From the NCBI GenBank assembly GCA_903889915.1, contig CAISZK010000296.1:1-45937 (forward strand): a stretch of 45,937 bases of DNA. The letters are read 5' to 3'. The translations under genes were made by a program, and so were the position numbers. Under the pieces are notes generated by a model, which worked only from the letters and a program-made list of their open reading frames with translations, was not told the origin of the DNA and ran no database searches. The stretch is from an uncultured Bacteroidota bacterium. GTDB lineage: Bacteria > Bacteroidota > Bacteroidia > Bacteroidales > CG2-30-32-10. Shown piece after piece: positions 25,939 through 32,469 of the stretch. How positions within the stretch are numbered: position 1 is the first letter of the stretch; every line of letters starts with the position of its first letter.

Positions 25939-26700
25939 CTATTTTCTGGTTTCTTCTTCATTCCAGATTTGCCATGATTTTTCAGCCTGAAGATACAGCA
26001 TTTGTAAGCCATTGCTTACTGTTGCTCCTTTTTCAATTCCTTTTTTCATGAAAAGAGTTTCTGTAGGATTATAAACCAGGTCGAATAATAAATGCTCGTT
26101 TGTTAGAAACTGATAAGGGATTTCTGGCGCTTCATTTATGTTGGGAAACATGCCCGCAGGTGTAGTGTTGACGATAAGGGTATGTGATGAAATAATATCT
26201 TTTGTCAGGTCCGAATAGTTTAAAGCATTTGGCGATTTATTAGTGTTTCTTGTTACAGAAATAAATTGAATGTTCAGTTTTTTTAGAACAAAAGCAACGG
26301 CCTTCGAAGCTCCCCCTGTTCCAAGAATTATTGCTTTCTGATGTTGTTTTTGCAGAAGTGGTTTCAGGCTTTCTTCAAATCCGAAAATATCAGTATTAAA
26401 ACCTTTGAGTGAAATGTCTTCATTTCGTGTAATCCTGATACAGTTGACAGCGCCTATGTTTTCAGCAAGAGGATCAATAGAATTCAGGTATTGTATTACA
26501 CTTTCCTTGTAGGGTATAGTTACACTCAAACCCTGCAATTCCGGAGTGATTTTGATCAGTTCAGGAAGTTTGTTCAGATCTGTTAAGGGGAAAAGTTCGA
26601 AACGGACATCATGAATGCCTTCCCTGTAAAACTTTTCTGAAAAATATTGCGCGGAAAAGGAATGAGAGAGTGGATAACCGATCAATCCATATTGAATCAT
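25939..26700 (-). CDS. aroE: shikimate dehydrogenase
   Basis: 253 aa, slightly short but complete. It reduces 3-dehydroshikimate with NADPH in aromatic amino acid synthesis. Motifs: GYPLSHSFSAQYF (shikimate-binding Ser), SVTIPYKESV (catalytic Lys), GAVNCIR, GFNTDIFGFE (catalytic Asp), LGTGGASKAV (nucleotide loop) and NTTPAGMFP. It is the last of a row of minus-strand genes (GNAT, TPR, comA, dedA, aroE), though the 130-bp gap to dedA may hold its own promoter. Confidence 0.93.
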   Translation of the reverse strand: MIQYGLIGYPLSHSFSAQYFSEKFYREGIHDVRFELFPLTDLNKLPELIKITPELQGLSVTIPYKESVIQYLNSIDPLAENIGAVNCIRITRNEDISLKGFNTDIFGFEESLKPLLQKQHQKAIILGTGGASKAVAFVLKKLNIQFISVTRNTNKSPNALNYSDLTKDIISSHTLIVNTTPAGMFPNINEAPEIPYQFLTNEHLLFDLVYNPTETLFMKKGIEKGATVSNGLQMLYLQAEKSWQIWNEEETRK

Positions 26701-26829
26701 TCCCTGGTATCTTTAATTTTTATTGAAGTTTGTTGGCGTCAGTTAAAAGGAATGTGATATTCTTTTGAGTAAGGATAGGCTGAAATTAAGAGTATCCTCT
26801 ATCCGTTATACTATCACGCTTCAATAACT

Positions 26830-27456
26830 CTATGCCCGAATTTTACTGTTAACTTTTGCCTTGTAAAGTTTATAGCCTGCGTAAACAATGATGAGGAATA
26901 GTCCAACTACAACAACCATATCAATGGCGCTGCTGTATTTTAGAATTTCATCCCAGTTACTCTTCAGCGTGATGCCGACATAAGTCAGAATGGCGTTCCA
27001 GCAGGCTGCACCTATAATGGTGTAAAGGCAAAACTTCCAGATTTTCATTTTTCCCATCCCTGCCGGTATGGAAATAAGATGTCTTACGACAGGTATAAAA
27101 CGGCAAATTAAAATTGTAAGGTCGCCTTTTTTCTGAAAATATTTTTCTGTAAGGTCAAGGTGGTGTTTGTCGAGCAATAAATATTTCCCAAATCTTTCCA
27201 CCAGTGGCCGACCACCATAATAACCCACATAGTATGAAATCAGTGATCCCACAATACTGCCAAGTGTGCTGAAAAAAACTATTCCGATAAAAGAAAAGTG
27301 TCCTCCTGCGATCAACATTCCTGCAAAAGGCATTACTGCTTCGCTGGGGACAGGAGCCACCATGCTTTCGAGTGCCATGAGAATGAAAATGCCGGCATAG
27401 CCGATGTTTCCTATAAATGCTGTGATGATAGGAACCAGAAATTTTGTTATACCCAT
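26830..27456 (-). CDS. DedA family membrane protein
   Basis: 208 aa. Four to five hydrophobic segments and the DedA/VTT signatures VPSEAVMPFAGMLI, GSLISYYVGYYGGRPLVERFGKY and ICRFIPVVRHLISIPAGMGKM. Family members act as membrane transporters or flippases linked to lipid carriers and envelope homeostasis; the substrate here is unknown. Same strand as comA; the gap upstream of its start is filled by a heptamer repeat. Confidence 0.88.
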   Translation of the reverse strand: MGITKFLVPIITAFIGNIGYAGIFILMALESMVAPVPSEAVMPFAGMLIAGGHFSFIGIVFFSTLGSIVGSLISYYVGYYGGRPLVERFGKYLLLDKHHLDLTEKYFQKKGDLTILICRFIPVVRHLISIPAGMGKMKIWKFCLYTIIGAACWNAILTYVGITLKSNWDEILKYSSAIDMVVVVGLFLIIVYAGYKLYKAKVNSKIRA

Positions 27457-27477
27457 ACTTTATTTATGATTTAAGAT

Positions 27478-27539
27478 TTTTGATTTGAGATTTACCTGGA
27501 ATTTGGAATTTGAGACTTGGAATTTGGAACTTGGATCTT
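27478..27539. repeat. heptanucleotide repeat array (TGGAATT type)
   Basis: Six to eight degenerate heptamers of the form TGGAATT/TGAGATT/TGGAACT run from near the start of dedA to the stop codon of comA. Confidence 0.75.
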
Positions 27540-28343
27540 TTACTTTGAATCTGGTTTAATTCTCAAATTCTGGAATTCTTCCGGCAGAAACTGGAAGAAA
27601 GTGTCGCCCCTTAGTCCGATGCGTAATGTCTCAAGTGGAATTGCTTCGTTGGGTGCAATATTTCCGAGATTCACATTGGCCCCAAGCATTTTTACAAACC
27701 AAACTTGTTGTGATTTCAGGGGAGCTTCCCAAAGAATCTTGTCCTGGTCAACTTTTGCAACGATCTTGTTCACCAAAGCCACATGTGCATTCCCGTTTGG
27801 CCTGTAGATTCCAACTGTTCCACTTTCTCTTGCTTCAGCAATTACAAAGGAGGAGCCGGCATTCAATTCAGCTTGCATCATTGATATCCATTTGTTAGGC
27901 GCTGTAATGATGCCTGCTTCTTTGGAGCCTACTTCAGAAAGGACTGTATAGTCTTCTGATAATTTTTTGATGTATTCACATTTATCGTCCTGTTCCATTA
28001 AAATTGAACCATCAGAAACTTCAATAGCATCAACTTTAAATTTTTCAATCAGCTTGCGGTATTCTTTGAATTTATCGCGGATGATATAGGCTTCGAAGAG
28101 TGTGCCCCCGAAATATACTTTTATGTTTGCCTCTTTATACAACTGTATTTTTGTCATCACATCTTTTTCGCTCATAACGAAAGAAGTTCCAAAACCCAAC
28201 TTTGCAAAGTCAGTATATTCGCCGCCCGTTGCTATAAAATCTTCGGTCTCGCGAATGCTGAGTCCTTTATCCATTACCATAGTTACTCCGCTCTTTCTTG
28301 GTTTGCAAGGTCTGTCCGGAATATAATTAAGAAGAGATTTCAT
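27540..28343 (-). CDS. phosphosulfolactate synthase-like protein (ComA family)
   Basis: 267 aa, normal for ComA. The archaeal enzyme adds sulfite to phosphoenolpyruvate to give phosphosulfolactate, the first step of coenzyme M synthesis. Conserved stretches include KPRKSGVTMVMDKGLS, VYFGGTLFEAY, DAIEVSDGSI, SEVGSKE, VIAEARESGTVGIYR, ILWEAPLKSQQVWF, NLGNIAPNEAIPLETLRIGLRGDT. The phylum does not make coenzyme M, so sulfolactate, or a precursor of cysteate and sulfonolipids, is a more likely product (inference). It starts 15 bp after the TPR gene and is probably cotranscribed with it. comB/comC homologues are absent from the window. Confidence 0.85.
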   Translation of the reverse strand: MKSLLNYIPDRPCKPRKSGVTMVMDKGLSIRETEDFIATGGEYTDFAKLGFGTSFVMSEKDVMTKIQLYKEANIKVYFGGTLFEAYIIRDKFKEYRKLIEKFKVDAIEVSDGSILMEQDDKCEYIKKLSEDYTVLSEVGSKEAGIITAPNKWISMMQAELNAGSSFVIAEARESGTVGIYRPNGNAHVALVNKIVAKVDQDKILWEAPLKSQQVWFVKMLGANVNLGNIAPNEAIPLETLRIGLRGDTFFQFLPEEFQNLRIKPDSK

Positions 28344-28358
28344 TGGTGTAGTATTATT

Positions 28359-29765
28359 TCATTTTTTATAAAGTTCAATAAGATCCATTATCTGCTGATT
28401 TGTTGATAATGCCGGATCATATTCAAGAAATTCATTGTGTTTATTGTAGTCAGTTTGTAATGCCAATTCTAAAGTTATGTAACCTTCTTTTTCTTTCCTG
28501 TCAAGGATTAAATAATTTGCCAACCTGTATAGCAGGCTTACATTTTCAGGTTGAATGTTGATTCCTTTTTGAATTATTTCTGAAGCAATACCCGGCTTAT
28601 TCTTTTTTTTGTAAACATCCGAATAATCAAGCCATATTTCATCGTTTTTGGAATCGGATTCGCTCACCTTTTCATAAGATTCAATGGCTTCGTCAAGCAT
28701 ATTCAGCTTTACCTGGATATCGCCAAGCATGTATGTGAATTCGGAATTTTTCAGATCCAGTGAGCAGGCTTTTTGCATGTAGGGCAATGCTTCTGCGGGT
28801 TTTCCCTGATCATCAAGCACGCTTCCAATGCCCATCCACACATCGGCTATTGAATCGTCAATCTTTCTCGCTTTTTGATAATAATCCAGTGACAAATCGT
28901 AGTTCTTCAGTTTCTCATGACATTCTCCAAGATAATAAAATGAGTAAGCGTCACCGGGTTCCAGAGCAAGTGTGGTTTCAAAGGCTTCGATGGCTTCATT
29001 ATATCTTTCAAGACAGATAAGTGAGTTGCCTTTGTTGAAATATGCCGGAGAAAAATTCTCGTCAATTGCAACTGCATAATCAAATGCATCAACAGATTTT
29101 TCAAAAAGTTCAAGCATGTTATAGGCAATCCCTAAGTTGTACCAGGCAACCTGCGAATAAGGATTCCGGTCAATTAATGAATTGTAATATTCAACAGATT
29201 CTGCAAGTTTATCCGCATTCTCAAAACAAAAAGAAATCTCATACAAAGCGGCATCATGATCAGGATCTGAATCGAGAATTTTCTTTAGATACTCAATAGC
29301 AGTATCCCATTGGCCCAGGTTTTCGTATTCAAAAGAAATGCTGAGATAAATGTCTTCAATATCGTCAGCATTTTTCAGCGCTTTCTTATATTCTTCTATT
29401 GATTTTTCGTGTTTCTTGGTCTGACTATAAATGGCACCTTTTATAAGGAAGATTTGTTGATTGTCAGGTTCCATATTCTCGGCACGTCTCAACACCTCAA
29501 TAGCTTTCGGTATCTTGTCAGTATAAGCATAAAACTGTGCTTCGCGAAGTATGAATCCAATGGATTCAGGATGCAGTTGAATAGCCATTTTAACAGCTCT
29601 GAGTGCTCTCTTTAAATTGTCGGAAACGAAATAAAAATCAATAATGTCTTCAAATTCTTCTACATCGAAATACTGACTACCACCACTTCTGAGCATCTCC
29701 TCAAAACGTTCAACCAACAACGCCACCTCTTTATCTTCGTACTTATCCGAATCACTCTTTGCCAT
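28359..29765 (-). CDS. cytoplasmic tetratricopeptide repeat protein
   Basis: 468 aa from the ATG at 29765 (MAKSDSDKYEDKE). The track's longer start at 29900 reads through a heptamer repeat and is rejected. No signal peptide is seen, so it should be cytoplasmic. Nearly the whole length is TPR units (AIEYLKKILDSDPDHDAALYE, SVDAFDYAVAIDENFSPAYFN, and others; about ten). Acidic overall. The comA-like gene follows 15 bp downstream, which suggests a shared transcript and perhaps a shared process. Partner unknown. Confidence 0.88.
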   Translation of the reverse strand: MAKSDSDKYEDKEVALLVERFEEMLRSGGSQYFDVEEFEDIIDFYFVSDNLKRALRAVKMAIQLHPESIGFILREAQFYAYTDKIPKAIEVLRRAENMEPDNQQIFLIKGAIYSQTKKHEKSIEEYKKALKNADDIEDIYLSISFEYENLGQWDTAIEYLKKILDSDPDHDAALYEISFCFENADKLAESVEYYNSLIDRNPYSQVAWYNLGIAYNMLELFEKSVDAFDYAVAIDENFSPAYFNKGNSLICLERYNEAIEAFETTLALEPGDAYSFYYLGECHEKLKNYDLSLDYYQKARKIDDSIADVWMGIGSVLDDQGKPAEALPYMQKACSLDLKNSEFTYMLGDIQVKLNMLDEAIESYEKVSESDSKNDEIWLDYSDVYKKKNKPGIASEIIQKGINIQPENVSLLYRLANYLILDRKEKEGYITLELALQTDYNKHNEFLEYDPALSTNQQIMDLIELYKK

Positions 29766-29830
29766 AACCCCTGCACTCCTAAAAATAAACCTGCAAATGT
29801 AGTGAAAAAATGAATGCGGAAGGGGAAATG

Positions 29831-29861
29831 AAATTGGAAATTGGAAATTGGAAATTTGGAG
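29831..29861. repeat. heptanucleotide repeat (AAATTGG)
   Basis: About four copies of AAATTGG in the gap upstream of the TPR gene. Confidence 0.75.
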
Positions 29862-29874
29862 TGGCAGTGGTAGT

Positions 29875-29906
29875 AACAACAAACAACAAACAACTAACAA
29901 CTAACC
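29875..29906. repeat. heptanucleotide repeat (AACAACA/AACAACT)
   Basis: Four to five copies (AACAACA twice, AACAACT twice, then AACCC) ending just before the stop codon of the GNAT gene, a few bases from a different heptamer array (AAATTGG). Confidence 0.75.
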
Positions 29907-29907
29907 C

Positions 29908-30495
29908 TTACTTCGGGTCTCTTTTCATAAACCAAACGCTGACTCCTTGTTCATCAACTTTCCATGTGTTATAAACTTCAAAACCGAATCTCTGGTAAAC
30001 TATCCTGTTCTGAGGAATTGTGGTTTCGAGAAAGATCGGCAACTTCAGGTCCTTCGAAAGTTTGTAAATATCCTTTTGCAATTCAAAAGCGCCGCCATGG
30101 CCTTTGCCTTCGTCGGAGGCGCCATATAACCAGAAGTAAAGAAAATTTCCTGAAGGCGGCTTCTGACTTTTAAGATAGGCCTGACGCTTCAACACTTCGG
30201 GTATTTTGCGAAAACCAATTGCCCTCAGCATAAGCCGCAATTCATGATAGAGAACCAAAAGTTTGTTGAATTTGGTGTTATACCTGAAAATAACGGCCAC
30301 TGCATTATGGTCCGATGAAAGGTAAACTCCTTTTTTTGCCAGTCCCACATCAAAAAGATATTCAGCAAGGGCTTTGAGTCGTTTGTCTTTTTTGCTGTCG
30401 TTCTTCACAACCCACGTCACACTAGGGTTTCCTTTGAAAGATTCCTCAATTATTTTTACAACTTTGGCTTTATCTTTTTTTGTTGCTGTGAGCAT
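29908..30495 (-). CDS. GNAT-type N-acetyltransferase
   Basis: 195 aa from the ATG at 30495; the track's start at 30504 is a TTG. The fold features visible are an N-terminal helix pair (KVVKIIEESFKGNPS), a strand with VYLSSDHNAVAVIFRYN, FLYFWLYGASDEGKGHGGAFELQKDI (acetyl-CoA loop region, a GKGHG variant of the usual Q/RxxGxG/A), and LETTIPQNRIVYQRFGFEVY near the end. It resembles family members annotated only as GNAT; the acceptor is unknown. First gene of the minus-strand row leading to the TPR and comA-like genes. Confidence 0.8.
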   Translation of the reverse strand: MLTATKKDKAKVVKIIEESFKGNPSVTWVVKNDSKKDKRLKALAEYLFDVGLAKKGVYLSSDHNAVAVIFRYNTKFNKLLVLYHELRLMLRAIGFRKIPEVLKRQAYLKSQKPPSGNFLYFWLYGASDEGKGHGGAFELQKDIYKLSKDLKLPIFLETTIPQNRIVYQRFGFEVYNTWKVDEQGVSVWFMKRDPK

Positions 30496-30572
30496 AGAGG
30501 ACAAATGTACAAAAACTATAAGAAATGGGAATAAATAATTTGGGAAGGGGGGGGATAGATTTTATTATTTTT

Positions 30573-31259
30573 TCATTTACAATATCCAATTTGATAACCT
30601 AAATGAAATGTAATAATACCGTATGAATGATTAACATGATATGGGTATGCAGGATGTGGTAAAGGAGATGTTGAATCCTTGTACAAGTCTTCATAAACTT
30701 CATCACTTAACAATTTATATCTGAAACCAATGCCCAGATAAAAATCCTTTAACAATTTTTCATGCTCGAGTGTCCATCCTGTTTTAAAAAATAATTCAAA
30801 ATCATTTTTGTTACGTGTCACGACATAATGAAATCCATCATCCTGATATGAGGCGTCTCCTTTATTAAAATGTCCATAACTATATGAGAACATTAATCCC
30901 AGATAATAACGGTGTGTTAAGTATTTTTTCAAACCCACCCGAATCTGAGCTCTTCCGTAATAAAAAAACGGATCATAAAGTCCCAGTGAGTAATTATCAT
31001 TAATTCGACTTTTCTCTCCATAAGGTATGCTATACGAAAGCATTGACTCGAAGTATTTCTCGTTACTTATTCTATGAGTAAAAGTAATTTTAACGTCTCT
31101 AAAGATTAATGCTTCAAGATTTATTGTATAAGCATTTTGAAAAGTTGTAGTGTCTCGGTTTTTTTTTCGATAATAATTTTGGTAGTATGTGGTAAATCTT
31201 TTTTGACCAAAAGTAGTTAATGAAGAAAGCATTAATATCAAAAATATGATTCGGTTCAT
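30573..31259 (-). CDS. hypothetical outer-membrane-type protein
   Basis: 228 aa. Signal peptide (MNRIIFLILMLSSLTTFGQ), then alternating hydrophobic/aromatic strands (YTINLEALIFRDVKITF, YYLGLMFSYSYGHFN, DFYLGIGFRYKLLS, GIITFHLGYQIGYCK) that suggest a beta barrel of 8-10 strands. The C-terminal strand ends in YCK rather than the usual Phe. I do not recognise a named family. The small antitoxin-like ORF lies 42 bp upstream on the same strand. Confidence 0.7.
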   Translation of the reverse strand: MNRIIFLILMLSSLTTFGQKRFTTYYQNYYRKKNRDTTTFQNAYTINLEALIFRDVKITFTHRISNEKYFESMLSYSIPYGEKSRINDNYSLGLYDPFFYYGRAQIRVGLKKYLTHRYYLGLMFSYSYGHFNKGDASYQDDGFHYVVTRNKNDFELFFKTGWTLEHEKLLKDFYLGIGFRYKLLSDEVYEDLYKDSTSPLPHPAYPYHVNHSYGIITFHLGYQIGYCK

Positions 31260-31301
31260 GCTATGCCTTTATAAATAATAGCTTCGATTGGTGTTGTTGA
31301 T

Positions 31302-31544
31302 TTATTTCTCTGTTATCCATTTGTCAATTTCCATTTCTACCTGTTCATTTGTGAAATATTCTCCTTTGGCAATTTGTTCTTTACCTTCTTTGATCTTCTT
31401 TTGTTGTCCAGGAGTGGTATTGTAAATTGTGGTTTCTGTTTTGGTTTCAATTATCGTATTAATGACCGCAAGAAAAGACTTGTCATTAGTCTCCGCAAAT
31501 CTGTATAATAATATTTTTTTCAATTTAAAGGTTGCTATAATCAA
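31302..31544 (-). CDS. small antitoxin-like protein (RelB/DUF-type), orphan
   Basis: Up to 80 aa. The C-terminal half (QQKKIKEGKEQIAKGEYFTNEQVEMEIDKWITEK) resembles the short toxin-binding region of addiction-module antitoxins (an I-x-x-G-x-x-x-x-x-x-G-x-x-x-T/S-N/H-E-x-V pattern). No ATG exists; starts at TTG 31544 or TTG 31523 are the only options. A good promoter sits at 31556-31585, which would give a very short leader. No RelE/ParE-type toxin is adjacent, so it is an orphan or has another role. Assignment is by pattern only. Confidence 0.5.
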   Translation of the reverse strand: MIIATFKLKKILLYRFAETNDKSFLAVINTIIETKTETTIYNTTPGQQKKIKEGKEQIAKGEYFTNEQVEMEIDKWITEK

Positions 31545-31555
31545 AAACTTTAATG

Positions 31556-31585
31556 CAAAGTTACTAATTTGAATAGAATTGACAA
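31556..31585 (-). promoter_or_regulatory. promoter of the antitoxin-like gene
   Basis: On the minus strand TTG (31583-31585), a 19-bp spacer and TAACTTTG (31556-31563) fit the phylum consensus; the start of transcription would be near 31552. Confidence 0.55.
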
Positions 31586-31673
31586 TTTTTAGAAAGGTGT
31601 TAATTCTTCATGATATGTTGTTGATTTTTATTGAATGAAGATAATCTAAATAACTTTTTGGGAAATCAACGCC

Positions 31674-31901
31674 AACAAAGAGTGAAAGCAAAATACATCG
31701 TTTGCCTCACCTCCTAACAGGGAGTGAAAGCAAAAGACATCGTTTGCCTCACCTCCTAACAGGGAGTGAGGCAAAAGACATCGTTTGCCTCACCTCCTAA
31801 CAAGGAGTGAAGGCAAAAGACTTCGTTTGCCTCACCTCCTAACAGGGAGTGAAGGCAAAAGACATTGTTTGCCTTACCTCCCAACAAGGAGTGAAGGCAA
31901 G
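31674..31901. repeat. 42-bp tandem repeat, 5.5 copies, each with an inverted pair of half units
   Basis: Units start at 31674, 31716, 31758, 31799 and 31841 (42, 42, 41, 42, 42 bp), followed by a 19-bp partial copy. Each unit holds a dyad: GTGAGGCAAA ... TTTGCCTCAC is perfect in unit 3, while other units have GTGAAAGC or GTGAAGGC on the left arm. The first four units end in TCACCTCCT, identical to the anti-Shine-Dalgarno tail of 16S rRNA; unit 5 has TTACCTCCC. Units differ at a few bases and there are no spacers, so this is a minisatellite and not a CRISPR array. Confidence 0.9.
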
Positions 31902-32056
31902 TAACTTTTTTCGCTCTCTAAAACAAAAGCCTTGATTGTGAAAGACAAATAAATTACACACTTTTGCCATTCTATTTTTGATAAAAGAAAAGAGAATGTG
32001 AACGAGGTGTTATGATATAATGTAGAGGTATTACTACAGTTAGTTGAGGTATAACC

Positions 32057-32308
32057 GGAAAATGCCTCAGCAAAATAGGGGAATGACGATGCCAAATCGG
32101 TTTTTGCTGAAGCAACAATTGATTTTGCTGATGCATTATCGGTTTTTGCTGAAGCATAAATGATTTTTGCTGAGACAAGATTGGTTTTTGCTGAGGCAAT
32201 ATCTAATCTTGCTGACGCATTATTGGTTTATGCTGAAGCCAAAATGATTTTTGCTTAAGTATAAATCATTTTGGCATCAGCATTAGTGAATCTTGCAGAG
32301 ATGTTTTT
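32057..32308. repeat. 21-bp tandem repeat, about 10 clear and 2 decayed copies
   Basis: Exact 21-bp register from 32099 to 32308, with two weaker units before it. Each unit centres on TTGCTGAAGC or a variant (dyad TGC-TGAN-GCA; unit 1 has TTGCT-GA-AGCAA). Units alternate between a GGTTTTTGCTGA type and a GATTTTTGCTGA or TAATCTTGCTGA type, so a 42-bp higher-order period is visible. The plus strand has recurrent stops; one minus-strand frame is open over several heptads (ASAKTDN-like) but lacks a start. Confidence 0.88.
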
Positions 32309-32407
32309 GTATAATATTGAGGTTTGTGGTTGACGGTTAAAGTGTGAATAGGGTTGTGAAAATCAATGGATAGATGGATTTTAAACATTAAACTTTGAAC
32401 AAAATCT

Positions 32408-32447
32408 TAAAAAAAAAAGACGAAGCCATCTGCCCCGTCTTTTTTTA
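32408..32447. terminator. bidirectional terminator after the M13 peptidase gene
   Basis: AAAAAAAGACG pairs with CGTCTTTTTTT around a 13-nt loop; A- and T-tracts make it functional for the minus-strand gene ending at 32470. Confidence 0.8.
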
Positions 32448-32469
32448 TTGAATGATTCTCTGTTTTCTT

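Larger units (their letters stand above)
31586..32469. other. gene-free, repeat-rich kilobase
   Basis: This gap of nearly 900 bp holds two different minisatellites (31674-31901 and 32057-32308), a transcription terminator for the M13 peptidase gene (32408-32447), and no gene I can support. The two ORFs of the track here merely read through repeat units. Confidence 0.7.

Noticed and set aside
28359-29900. Longer TPR protein starting at 29900
   Set aside because: The extra 45 residues are a translated heptamer repeat and hydrophobic junk; MAKSDSDK at 29765 is the natural start.
31674-31901. CRISPR array
   Set aside because: Repeated units are contiguous and near-identical over their full 42 bp; there are no variable spacers and no cas genes.
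31874-32199. Minus-strand ORFs in the 21-bp array
   Set aside because: They only read through repeat units into unrelated sequence; starts are poor and no domain is visible.
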